NCBI GenBank assembly: GCA_954871275.1
Contig: OX940978.1
Coordinates: 38,956,078-39,020,077, forward strand
Length of the DNA: 64,000 bases
Source of the DNA: Leptopterna dolabrata
Taxonomy: Eukaryota; Arthropoda; Insecta; Hemiptera; Miridae
Reading direction: 5' to 3'
Shown: one piece after another, positions 24,425 through 33,000 of the stretch
How positions within the stretch are numbered: position 1 is the first letter of the stretch
How the letters are laid out: each line of letters opens with the position of its first letter
The notes under the pieces: model-generated
What the model saw: only the letters and a program-made list of their open reading frames with translations
The model's database searches: none
Told to the model about the DNA's origin: nothing
Position numbers and translations under genes: made by a program

Positions 24425-25310
24425 TAAATTATTACACAATGGCTAATTATTACACAGCGGAAAATTATCACACTACGGTAAATTATTACACAACGGTAAA
24501 TTATTACACCACGGTAAATTATTACACAACGGTAAATTATTATACAACGTCTCATCTTCCAAGAAGGGGATGGATTTTGTTGATACCTAGGTACTTTTGC
24601 AACTTGAACACCCGTTGAAGTATTATTGATGGGTAAATTATAACAGAATGGCAAATTATTACACAACGGTAAATTATTACACAACGGCTCATCTACCCAG
24701 AAGGGGCTGGATTTTATTGATAGGTACTTTTGCAACTTGAACAACCGTTGAAGTATCATTGATGGGTAAATTATTACACAATAGCAAATTATTACACAAC
24801 GACAAATTATTACACAACGGTAAATCATTACACAACGGTAAATTATTACACCACGGTAAATTCTTACACAACGGTAAATTATTACACAACGGCTCATCTT
24901 CCAAGAAGGGGCTGGATTTTGTTGATACCTAGATACTTTTGCAACTTGAACACCCGTTGAAGTATTATTGATGGGTAAATTATAACAGAATGGCAATTTA
25001 TTACACAACGGTAAATTATTACACAACGGCTCATCTACACAGAAGGGGCTGGATTTTGTTGATAGGTACTTTTGCAACTTGAACAACCGTTGAAGTATTA
25101 TTGATGGGTAAATTATTACACATTGGCAAATTATTACACAACGGCAAATTATTACACCACGCTAAATTATTACACAACGGTAAATTATTACACAACGGCT
25201 CATCTTCCAAGAAGGGGCTGGATTTTGTTGATAGGTACTTTTGCAACTTGAACAACCGTTGAAGTATCATTGATGGGCTAATTATTACACAACGGTTCAA
25301 CGGTTATTCT
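24425..25310. repeat. 18-bp array with 344-bp higher-order repeat
   Basis: Blocks of the inverted 18-bp unit (AAATTATTACACAACGGT) alternate with a spacer containing GGCTGGATTTTGTTGATA. Spacer copies at about 24563, 24702, 24908, 25046 and 25214 show two interleaved offsets of 344-345 bp, so a compound unit was duplicated. Confidence 0.75.
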
Positions 25311-25639
25311 ATCTCCGTAGAAGTGGAACCTATACAGGTAAATTATTACACAACGGTTTACCGGTACCTAATAACGAGTAAGGGGTTAAGTACTAATCTA
25401 CGGAGGGTCCGCGGTCTACATAATATGTGTAGAATAGTACCTATGTTATAATATAGAAGGGTCATCTATACGGAGACCTGTGATCTGTAACAGGAGGGTA
25501 TTCTGTACAAAATAATAAACCGTTGTGCATGGATTTGCAGCGTTTTTTGTAATTATGACATATTTTTAGTAGATGGCACATATGATTAATGTGCGCAATT
25601 TTTCACTCAGTGTTAACCATTTTCATTTACGAAAATGGT

Positions 25640-26345
25640 CACTATGTGCCACTAGTATGGGTCCTCCTCGGATTGAAAACGGAGGAAGTGTATACGAAAC
25701 TATTTGAACAGTTGTGGGAGTGTGCTCTGGAAGAAACTACAGCTTTCAACCATCTACGGTTGTAAGTGATTTTGAAAATGCGATTCGATCTGCCACTCGA
25801 ACTGTGTGGAGTCCCGTTGAGGTAGTTGGATGTCGGTTTCACCTAGCACAGGCATGGAATCGTAAGATTCAACAGTGTGGTTTGATTAGTATGTACAAAC
25901 AACGAGAGACTAAATAAGTAAATGGCTCCACCATGGCTGCAGAGTGTTTCATCCTGGACGTCCTGCCGAACATGCCTGCTGGCAAGTTCGGGAGTTTTAG
26001 ATTTTGCCGAATACCTCCTGGAGTACTACTTGTGTGATGCCTGTCTTTTCCCTCCGTCTCAATGGGCATCCTCTACCACTGACTCAGAGCGAACCACAAA
26101 TGCTTGCGAATCGTTTCGCGCATCGTTTTCAGAAAATTGTACTCTAATCACCCAAACATTTAAATTTTCCTCGAGGTAATCAAGGATACGCAACTAAACG
26201 CACAAACCGTCCTCAACAGCATTGCTACACAGAAAAAACCGAGAAGGTCCAAGAAGGTGGGAGCGAGAAAAACGGATGTTGATCAATGTATAAATGGGTG
26301 TTTATTGGGCGATGTATCTGCTGTTCATCTACTCGAAAGTGTCAG
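25640..26345 (+). pseudogene. MULE transposase core fragment, broken
   Basis: 25640-25715 reads as VLLGLKTEEVYTKLFEQLWE. After a frameshift comes FQPSTVVSDFENAIRSA, then GCRFHLAQAWNRKIQQCGL (25750-25900), which matches the MULE domain block containing a catalytic Asp and the conserved CxFH. After a stop, a segment with RTTNACESFRASF (26090-26130) matches the downstream NxxESxHxxF-like block, and a basic tail ends near 26345. Reading frame breaks make it a relic. It is probably the C-terminal half of the same transposon type as 21800-22180. Confidence 0.65.
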
Positions 26346-26529
26346 CAACCACTACTCTACTACAAATGCGATGTCCTAACGCTCGCTTGTGCCTACCTAC
26401 TGCTTTTGACGATAATTTGATGATTATTTGACTTTGACTATAATTGTGCTTCCTTGGATGAACCTGATAAAATCCTTATTCGCCCCAAAGTTTTTGTTTC
26501 TCTTCGTTTCGTTCGTTCTGCTTCTCCTC

Positions 26530-26650
26530 GCGCGGAACTGGTATACCTACTTGGCCTATCCCAGAGTCCGAAATGGCGCGGAACTGGCTTGTTGAAGATT
26601 TTGTGTCCGTGCGGAACTGGCCGAAAATTTCCCACTTCGCACGGAACTGG
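26530..26650. repeat. Four spaced GCGCGGAACTGG motifs, downstream array
   Basis: Copies at 26530, 26576, 26609 and 26639 (the last two with one change), spaced 46, 33 and 30 bp. The array lies 190 bp past the MULE core. Its orientation relative to the gene is opposite to that of the array upstream of the FLYWCH half, as expected if both arrays belong to terminal inverted repeats. Confidence 0.75.
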
Positions 26651-26689
26651 ACCACAACCCCACCCATCGAAGTACTAACCACGCTCGAG

Positions 26690-28129
26690 GTAGCTTTACG
26701 TCGGTGATCCCACGGGAACCGGGTTTTTCCGCCTGATAAGGCCGCTGATTTACACTTGTGTTGAGATTAATTTAATTTATACCTATCAACAACAGTAATG
26801 TTATTGTTACTATATATTGTTGCTATAAAAATATTTTTTTCACGAAATTTTTTTTTGAGAACAGCATTTTTGACAGTTGATATAATACTGGTTTGCCTCA
26901 AGTCACCATCTGTCAACGTTTCGTGACTTTTTGCCATTTAGTTTCGCAATACTTTTGTCCCACAATACCACAAACTTGACCATCTTCTCCTTTTCGAAAG
27001 TAGGTCATCTTTGAAACGCTAAATACCCAATAAAATATGGTCACATAAGGAATTTTGTATCCCGTAGTCAATCTGAGATATATAGTAGTCCGGAAGAACA
27101 CACACCTAACCTAACATAGGTATACATACGTACCTACACGTACGCTGAAACTTAGGGATATATTTGGATTCTTCTGAAACGGATTTGCATAGAAAAATGT
27201 TTCAAAATTCACGTACATTCCTACTAACAGTTTTGGGATTTTGGAAATAGCCTCGAATATTTTGGTAGTAGGTAAAAAAAAGTTTAAAACTAATAAACTC
27301 ACATATATAGGCTATTTCTGCATTAATGTCAGAGCTTGTATGGACCCAATGATACAGCGGAGTGGGTACAGAAACACAGTGCTGTTTTATGAAGTAAATA
27401 AAGTTCTTTTATCCCTATGGTTACCAATTTTGGACCTATCGTTCACGTGATCAAGGTATTTTTCAGTAAGGTTTTTTCAAAAGGGTTGTTCTCCATTGGA
27501 TTCGGGGATTTACTGATTATTTTCACTAGGAATACTGTGGCTTTTCGCTAATGGAAAACGAAAAGGAGCGAGAATAGAGGTTCGAGTGGATGCTGTAATT
27601 ATATTCGATTGCCACTGTATTGGGGAAAGGTCCAACGCGGTTGAGTTTCTAATAGTGGTTTCAACAATGTATTTTCCGTGTACGGCACCCAGCGCCAGGT
27701 TGGCCTGAAAGGTTGAAAAGACTTTAATTTTAGCACGAACATTAATCTTTCTCGTACTCATATCGGTGGGCGTGAGGCGGGAGAAAGCGATGGGTTTTAT
27801 TTCCAAAGCAGGGTTAAAGACCTTGGCCGGTGAGGAGTGAATTATCTTGCCAATGAGTTTGCATTGATTTTCTGTGCATGATTAATAACTTTTGAGCCTT
27901 TCCGAAAATGTTGTTTCCGCCATAATCAAGTGACCTAATACAAGGCCTGCAGCTTTAAGGCGAAGAAAAATGATGCTATTGAATTCCAGGTGACGTACCT
28001 ACCGATATACCTAGGTGCGGAAAGCATTGAAACATATTGGTAGCTCATGGAATTTCAAAATAATATTCCTTTTATATCTCAATTTTATCAAACTATTTTT
28101 CTTCATCATCGCATGCATTATAACCAAGG
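26690..28129. other. Intergenic sequence, no gene recognised
   Basis: AT-rich. Several short ORFs show no family resemblance. The last five bases, CAAGG (28125-28129), are the left target duplication of the retrotransposon. Confidence 0.45.
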
Positions 28130-28211
28130 TGTCGTGAGTCCCTCCCGGGAACACTCCACTAACAACCTTAAAGCTCTCACCAATATTCCTATGTAAAAAT
28201 TACCTTCCGCT

Positions 28212-28316
28212 AATAAACATCTGAGTGGGGAGACAGGCGACAGAATCCGGGGGACACAACCTGGAGCCCCACTACCAGCTCCCAACAGGGAGCTGGAGGG
28301 AGAGGACTCCAAGTCC
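28212..28316 (+). promoter_or_regulatory. U3 poly(A) signal followed by foldable segment
   Basis: AATAAA at 28212-28217 lies about 137 nt before the predicted start of R, too far for normal cleavage inside R. Between them, GAGTGGGG (28223-28230) can pair with CCCCACT (28267-28273). CCAGCTCCC (28275-28283) pairs with GGGAGCTGG (28288-28296), and GGACT/AGTCC (28304-28316) forms a third hairpin. The first two stems are kept in element 2. I infer that folding brings the signal near the cleavage site, as known for HTLV-type retroviruses. Confidence 0.5.
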
Positions 28317-28352
28317 TATATAACCCCGGATCCTGGAGCTTTAGCTTCATTC
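28317..28352 (+). promoter_or_regulatory. LTR core promoter: TATA box and initiator
   Basis: TATATAA at 28317-28323 lies 32 nt before the A of TCATTCG (28347-28353). That spacing suits a TATA-initiator promoter. The same pair occurs in element 2 (TATAAAA 60020, TCATTCG 60050), in the solo LTR at 54667 (54857, 54884) and in the minus-strand LTR at 58379-58864. Confidence 0.7.
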
Positions 28353-28397
28353 GACACTTCCTCTAACCAGCTCTCTCTTCTCTCTCTACCTTCCTCC

Positions 28398-28674
28398 TCC
28401 CAGATGCCTGGTGGTATCCGCCGCTCTGGGAATTCACCTCCTACCTTCTCCCCTTGTCTACATCGGTGGATATCCGCCGCCTAGACAAGCACCTTCCTTC
28501 ACCTACATCGGTGGATTACCGCCGCCTAGGTGAATTTCCTTCCTCTCGCCTACATCGGTGGATTACCGCCGCCTAGACGAGATTCCTTCCACTCACCTAC
28601 ATCGGTGGATTACCGCCGCCTAGGTGAACTTCCTTCCTCTCACCTACATCGGTGGATTACCGCCGCCTAGGTGA
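28398..28674 (+). repeat. Six tandem hairpin modules in the LTR leader
   Basis: Modules at 28398-28431, 28453-28489, 28498-28534, 28545-28581, 28593-28627 and 28640-28674. Each has an outer stem (CCCAGA, CTTGTCTA, TTCACCTA, CTCGCCTA with one mismatch, TCACCTA, TCACCTA), a short asymmetric internal loop, and an inner stem CGGTGG/CCGCCG (GGTGG/CCGCC in the first) closed mostly by ATTA. They lie downstream of the predicted start site, so they are transcribed into the 5' leader. Function unknown; packaging or translation control are candidates. Confidence 0.8.
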
Positions 28675-28708
28675 AATTCCCTCGCTCTCCTCTACTTACT
28701 CCTTCACG

Positions 28709-28757
28709 CCACCGTGATGATCAATTTAAATTCATCACAGTGGTGAACCCGACGTTC
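28709..28757 (+). promoter_or_regulatory. U5/PBS hairpin and tRNA-Trp-like primer binding site
   Basis: The PBS TGGTGAACCCGACGTTC starts at 28741, one base after the LTR. It matches the 3' end of animal tRNA-Trp as I remember it at 14 of the first 15 bases; CsRn1-clade elements are known to use tRNA-Trp. GTGATGA (28714-28720) pairs with TCATCAC (28732-28738), and CCAC (28709-28712) with GTGG (28740-28743). The LTR end and first PBS bases are therefore inside a stem, and the same stem is kept in element 2. Confidence 0.7.
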
Positions 28758-28984
28758 ATCCAACCTTCTATTCCCTTACCAACTCATGTGTCGCCCCAGT
28801 CTAGTTCGGTGTCCCGCATTTTAAATTCACATTTAAAATAGTCAGTATAAATTCGCAATTTTTGGCCCACCCGCAACCGCTCACACAGCTCTCAACTCTC
28901 CGCCGCATACAATCCCGCCGCCGCTCATTGCGAATTTTCAAATTCAACCGCTCAAATTGAATTTTGTTCACAGACACCTCCACC

Positions 28985-30022
28985 ATGGACCCGAACTCGC
29001 CATCGCCGCCGCTCCTCCGGCCGTCCCTGCTGCAGCCGCCGACCACTGCGGCTTCTGACGCAACCGACAACCCCTTCACCAGCCTCTCACCTCCCGGCTC
29101 CACCGCATCCGCCGCCGCCGCTGCCGCCGCCGCTGCAGCTGCCGCACACGCCGCCGCCGACGTCACGACGGCCTCGGCGTCGTTCCCGCTGTCGCTACCC
29201 CCCTTCTACACGCACGACCCCGCACTCTGGTTCTTCCAGGTCGACGCTGCGTTTTCTGCCGCCAACATCCGCAGCCAGCGTACCCGCTACTCCCGCATCA
29301 TCTCTCTACTACCGTATGAGATCCTCCTGCAGACGTCGGACATCTCCCCCGACGCCACGGCCGCCTACGACGACCTCCGCGCCCGCCTCATCAGCTTATA
29401 CCAACCCTCCAAGATCGCACGTGTCGCAGCGCTCTCCCAGCCCCAACATCTCGGCGATTTGAAGCCCTCCCACCTATACCGTCGCCTACGTCATCAGCTA
29501 CACGACGTCGTGACGGCCGACATCGCTCGAACTTTCTGGCTGCGAGCCCTCCCCCACCCCATCCAGATGGCGCTCGCCAGCCACCTCGACGGACCGGACG
29601 AGCCGCTACTCCGTCTAGCGGACACAGTTTACGACCTCGCCGCGGCCGCCAGCGTCACGGAAGTCGCCGCACCCCGCACCCCCACCCCGCGCAGGGACCG
29701 ATCACCGTCTCAAGAGCGCCGCCGACCCCCTTCCCTCCACCGGCGCCGCTCCCTCTCCGTCGATCGCCGGCCAACCCCCTCCTCCGACCACCGACGCCAG
29801 CGCTCGGCCGACCGCCGCACCGTCTCCCCCTCCCAGCAACGAAGAGGGAGGTCCCCAAACACGACAGCCCCCTCCAACTCCGCGCGCCCCACCAGGACCT
29901 ACCTCCCAGCGGACCCCCCCCACCGATGTTTCTACCACGTGAACTTCGGTGGGGAGGCCCGCAAATGCCAGCCCCCCTGCTCCTACTCCTCCAAGCAGGG
30001 AAACGCGGACGCCCGCCGGTAA
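28985..30022 (+). CDS. gag: Gag polyprotein, CsRn1 type, 345 aa
   Basis: Gag forms the cytoplasmic particle and binds element RNA. I chose the ATG at 28985 (context CACCATGG) because element 2 starts at the same MDPNS residues and is also 345 aa; the open frame begins slightly upstream without another ATG. Residues 41-58 are an alanine tract. 73-220 is the conserved capsid region (FYTHDPALWFFQVDAAFS, then a helical segment; DUF7041-like by my recollection). 234-292 is Arg/Ser-rich and basic. C315, H318, C328 and C332 give the CX2HX9CX3C motif reported for CsRn1-clade Gag instead of the usual CCHC knuckle. The last codons lie in the frameshift signal, and the stop codon is in its hairpin loop. 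Confidence 0.93.
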   Translation: MDPNSPSPPLLRPSLLQPPTTAASDATDNPFTSLSPPGSTASAAAAAAAAAAAAHAAADVTTASASFPLSLPPFYTHDPALWFFQVDAAFSAANIRSQRTRYSRIISLLPYEILLQTSDISPDATAAYDDLRARLISLYQPSKIARVAALSQPQHLGDLKPSHLYRRLRHQLHDVVTADIARTFWLRALPHPIQMALASHLDGPDEPLLRLADTVYDLAAAASVTEVAAPRTPTPRRDRSPSQERRRPPSLHRRRSLSVDRRPTPSSDHRRQRSADRRTVSPSQQRRGRSPNTTAPSNSARPTRTYLPADPPHRCFYHVNFGGEARKCQPPCSYSSKQGNADARR

Positions 30023-30058
30023 ATCCGGCGGGCCCCCCTCCTCGCCAACACGGGGGGG
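29998..30058 (+). promoter_or_regulatory. -1 programmed frameshift signal (GGGAAAC + hairpin)
   Basis: GGGAAAC at 29998-30004 is phased G GGA AAC in the gag frame, a retroviral-type slippery heptamer. A 6-nt spacer (30005-30010) precedes a perfect 9-bp stem GCCCGCCGG (30011-30019) / CCGGCGGGC (30025-30033) with loop TAAAT, which contains the gag stop codon. A further C-run/G-run (30034-30038 with 30052-30058) can form a second stem. Pol is open in the -1 frame from 30004. The arrangement is identical at 61750-61811 except for one spacer base. Confidence 0.9.
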
Positions 30059-33000
30059 ACCACCACCAACCCCTCCCCGCCCGCATTCACACCACCACTA
30101 CCAAGCCTCGCTACCCCTCCTACGCCGCCGCCACGGCTGCCAACCTCCCGGCCGCATCTGACGTCGCCGCAAAACACGCCACCTCTCCATCAACTGACAC
30201 CTTACCCCGAGTCAGCCCCTCCAAGCCCGCCTCCAGGGTAGCCAACCTTCCGGCCGCCACTAGCGCCGCCGCTACCGTTCCCCCACCCCGGAACGGCCCC
30301 TCCAAGCCCGCCGCCGCTACCGTTCCCCCACCCCGGAACGGCCCCTCCAAGCCCGCCTCCAGGGCAGCCACCCTCCCGGCCGCCACTAACGCCGCCGCTA
30401 CCGTTCCCCCACCACGGAACGGCCCCTCCAACCCCGCCCCCAAGGCAACCACCCCTCCGGCCGCCACTCGCGCCGCCGCTACCGTTCCCCCTCCCCGGAA
30501 CGGCAAAAAAACGCCCCGCGTCTCCTTCGCGGAGGACCAACCACCGCCATCGCACCCGCCCATCACCTCGGACGAAACAAGCCCCCCCCCTCCGACAGAC
30601 CACAACACCTCAGCCATTTTGCCACACTCTGCCCCAGCTCACCAACGCCTGTTCCTAAAATGCTCAAAAACGCACGTCCCGTTCCTCGTCGACACAGGGG
30701 CGGCGCTCTCCATCTTCCCGAATAATATTCTCCGGCGACAGGCGCGTTGTTACCGACAACTCCTCTACGCCGCCAACGGTACCACCATCCCCTCGTACGG
30801 GACGTACCGCTCATCAATCCATATGAGCGGGCTCGCGTACGAGTGGGAATTTACCGTGGCGGACGTAGAGAAAGCTATCCTGGGGGCCGACTTCCTCGCA
30901 TATTTCGGCCTCCAGGTAGACGTCCGTAACGCGCGCCTGCTCGACCCCTCCACCCAGAAACCCATCCCCGGGTTCATTCATGCGGTGGATCGCCCCCCAT
31001 CCCAATTTGAACAACTCCTCCTACACTACAAACCCCAGCGCCGCCCCTCAGCTCACATCTCACAGACCCAGCACTACATTGAAACCTCTGGCCCCCCAAT
31101 ATCCGCAAAAGCACGACGCCTCCACCCCCTCCAACTCTCACAGGCCCGCAAACACTTTGATAATCTCATCAAGGAAGGCATTATCCGCCCCTCCAAATCC
31201 CCGTGGGCTTCTCCACTACATATTGTGCAGAAGCCTAACGGGGATATCCGCCCCTGCGGTGACTACCGCCGCCTCAATGCCCGAACAACCCCAGATCTCT
31301 ACAACGTCCCGCATCTCCGGGACTTCTCTTCCCACCTCCACAACACGACCATCTTCTCAACACTCGACATCTCTAGAGCCTTCCATCACATTCACATCTA
31401 CCCCCCTGACGTTCCTAAAACAGCCATCATCACCCCTTTCGGCCTGTTCGAGTATATCAAAATGGGTTTCGGCCTCCGTAACGCTGCCCAAACATGGCAG
31501 CGTTACATGGACAACATTCTACGAGGCCTACCCTTCGTATTCTGTTTTTTAGACGACGTACTGATCGCTTCCCGGGACCCAAAGGAACACCTCGCACACC
31601 TAAAACAGGTACTTGACATCTTCGCCGCAGAGGGCCTCACCATAAACTCTCCGAAATGTGTTCTCGCCCAACCCTCCGTCCGCTGCCTCGGCCACCAGGT
31701 TTCGTCCGAAGGAATAAAACCCCTACCGGACAAAGTGCACACCCTCACCGACTTCCCACAACCCAACACTGTCTCAGAACTCCGCCGTTTCCTGGGTATG
31801 TTGAACTTTTATCGTAGACACATCAAACACGCAGCACAACATCAACAACCACTCATACACGCTATCCCACAACCGGCCAAGAAAAACGATAAACGCCCCA
31901 TTTCCTGGACCCCCGCCCTCACAACCGCCTTTCAACAATGCAAACAGGACCTAGTAGACGCCGCTCTATTGGCCCATCCCGATCCCCATGCCCCCCTCTC
32001 CATCACCACGGATGCGTCCGACTGGGCCATCGGGGCAGTCCTCCACCAACACACCGGCGCCACCCCCCAACCTCTCGGCTTTTTCTCTAAAACTCTGTCC
32101 CCCACACAAAAAAATTACTCCACCTTTGACAGAGAACTCCTCGCCATCCACGAAGCCATCAAACACTTCCGTGACTTCGTGGAGGGCAGGCAGTTCTCTG
32201 TCATCACCGACCATAAGCCCCTCACCCACGCCCTCCTCCAAAACCGAAAATCAGCCTCCCCCCGTCGCCTCCGGCAACTCGAATTTATCGGACAGTTCAC
32301 GTCCGATATTCGTTATTTGCCGGGGGCCGACAACTGCGTCGCCGACGCCCTCTCCCGCCCCACCCCTGCGCCGGTGGCGGAGTTACTGCCCTTCCCTTCC
32401 CCGCAAACCCTCAAACACCACCAAACTCCTACTTCCGATCCCGCACTCTCAAACCTCATCTCCGCCTCAAAATTGGAACAACTGCCTCCCCTCGATCTCT
32501 GTTGCGACGTATCGGCCGATACACCGCGCCCGTACGTCCCACCGGAGCAGAGGAGGCAGTTGTTCCTACATTACCACTCCCTCCATCATCCCGGCATTCG
32601 GGCGAGCCGGGACCTCATCAAGACGCGGTACTTCTGGCCCCATATGAACACGGATATCCGTACCTGGGTTCTGGGGTGCCAGAAGTGCCAGCAATTCAAG
32701 GTCTCGGCTCACCCCCATGTACCTCCTCAACCTATCCCCGATTCTCTCCCGTGGGAACACGTCCACTTGGATCTGGTCGGCCCTCTTCCCCCCTCCGAGG
32801 GGAAGAGGTACTGCCTCACCATGATCGACCGTGCGACAAATTGGGTAGAGTGTATTCCACTCGCCCACATTACCGCGGACGCCGTCGCCGCGGCTTTCCT
32901 CAATCAATGGATCAGCCGCTACGGCTGTCCGCGGACACTCACGGTCGATCAGGGGAGGCAGTTTGAATCAGCCCACTTTGCCGACCTGCTCCGTTCCCTC

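Larger units (their letters stand above)
22855..25550. mobile_element. Large fold-back element with nested inverted arms
   Basis: The terminal segment AAACGCTGCAAATCCGTGCA at about 22862 has its inverted copy ending near 25548. Within it, 23390-23800 and 23930-24350 are long inverted arms of the dispersed repeat (tags GATGACTGACAGTAACG and its complement). 18-bp arrays lie outside them on both sides. Total is about 2.7 kb with no transposase. It sits between two halves of a FLYWCH/MULE transposon. Confidence 0.75.
28130..28739 (+). repeat. 5' LTR of element 1
   Basis: U3 runs to about 28348, then R/U5. It holds an AATAAA (28212-28217), a TATA box, an arthropod-type initiator and a six-module hairpin array. 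Begins TG and ends CA. Identical to 34880-35489. Confidence 0.95.

Noticed and set aside
24343..25086. 247-codon minus-strand ORF with repeating CNNLPL/CVIIYR residues
   Set aside because: It is a product of the 18-bp tandem array, whose length is a multiple of three; no real protein.
28118..28312. 64-70-codon minus-strand ORFs in both LTRs of element 1
   Set aside because: Same sequence in each LTR because the LTRs are identical; they lie antisense to the U3 promoter and lack coding features.
30120..30617. Gly-rich minus-strand ORFs across the pol linker (also 61687-62415)
   Set aside because: Antisense shadows of the Pro/Ala-rich, C-rich pol coding strand.
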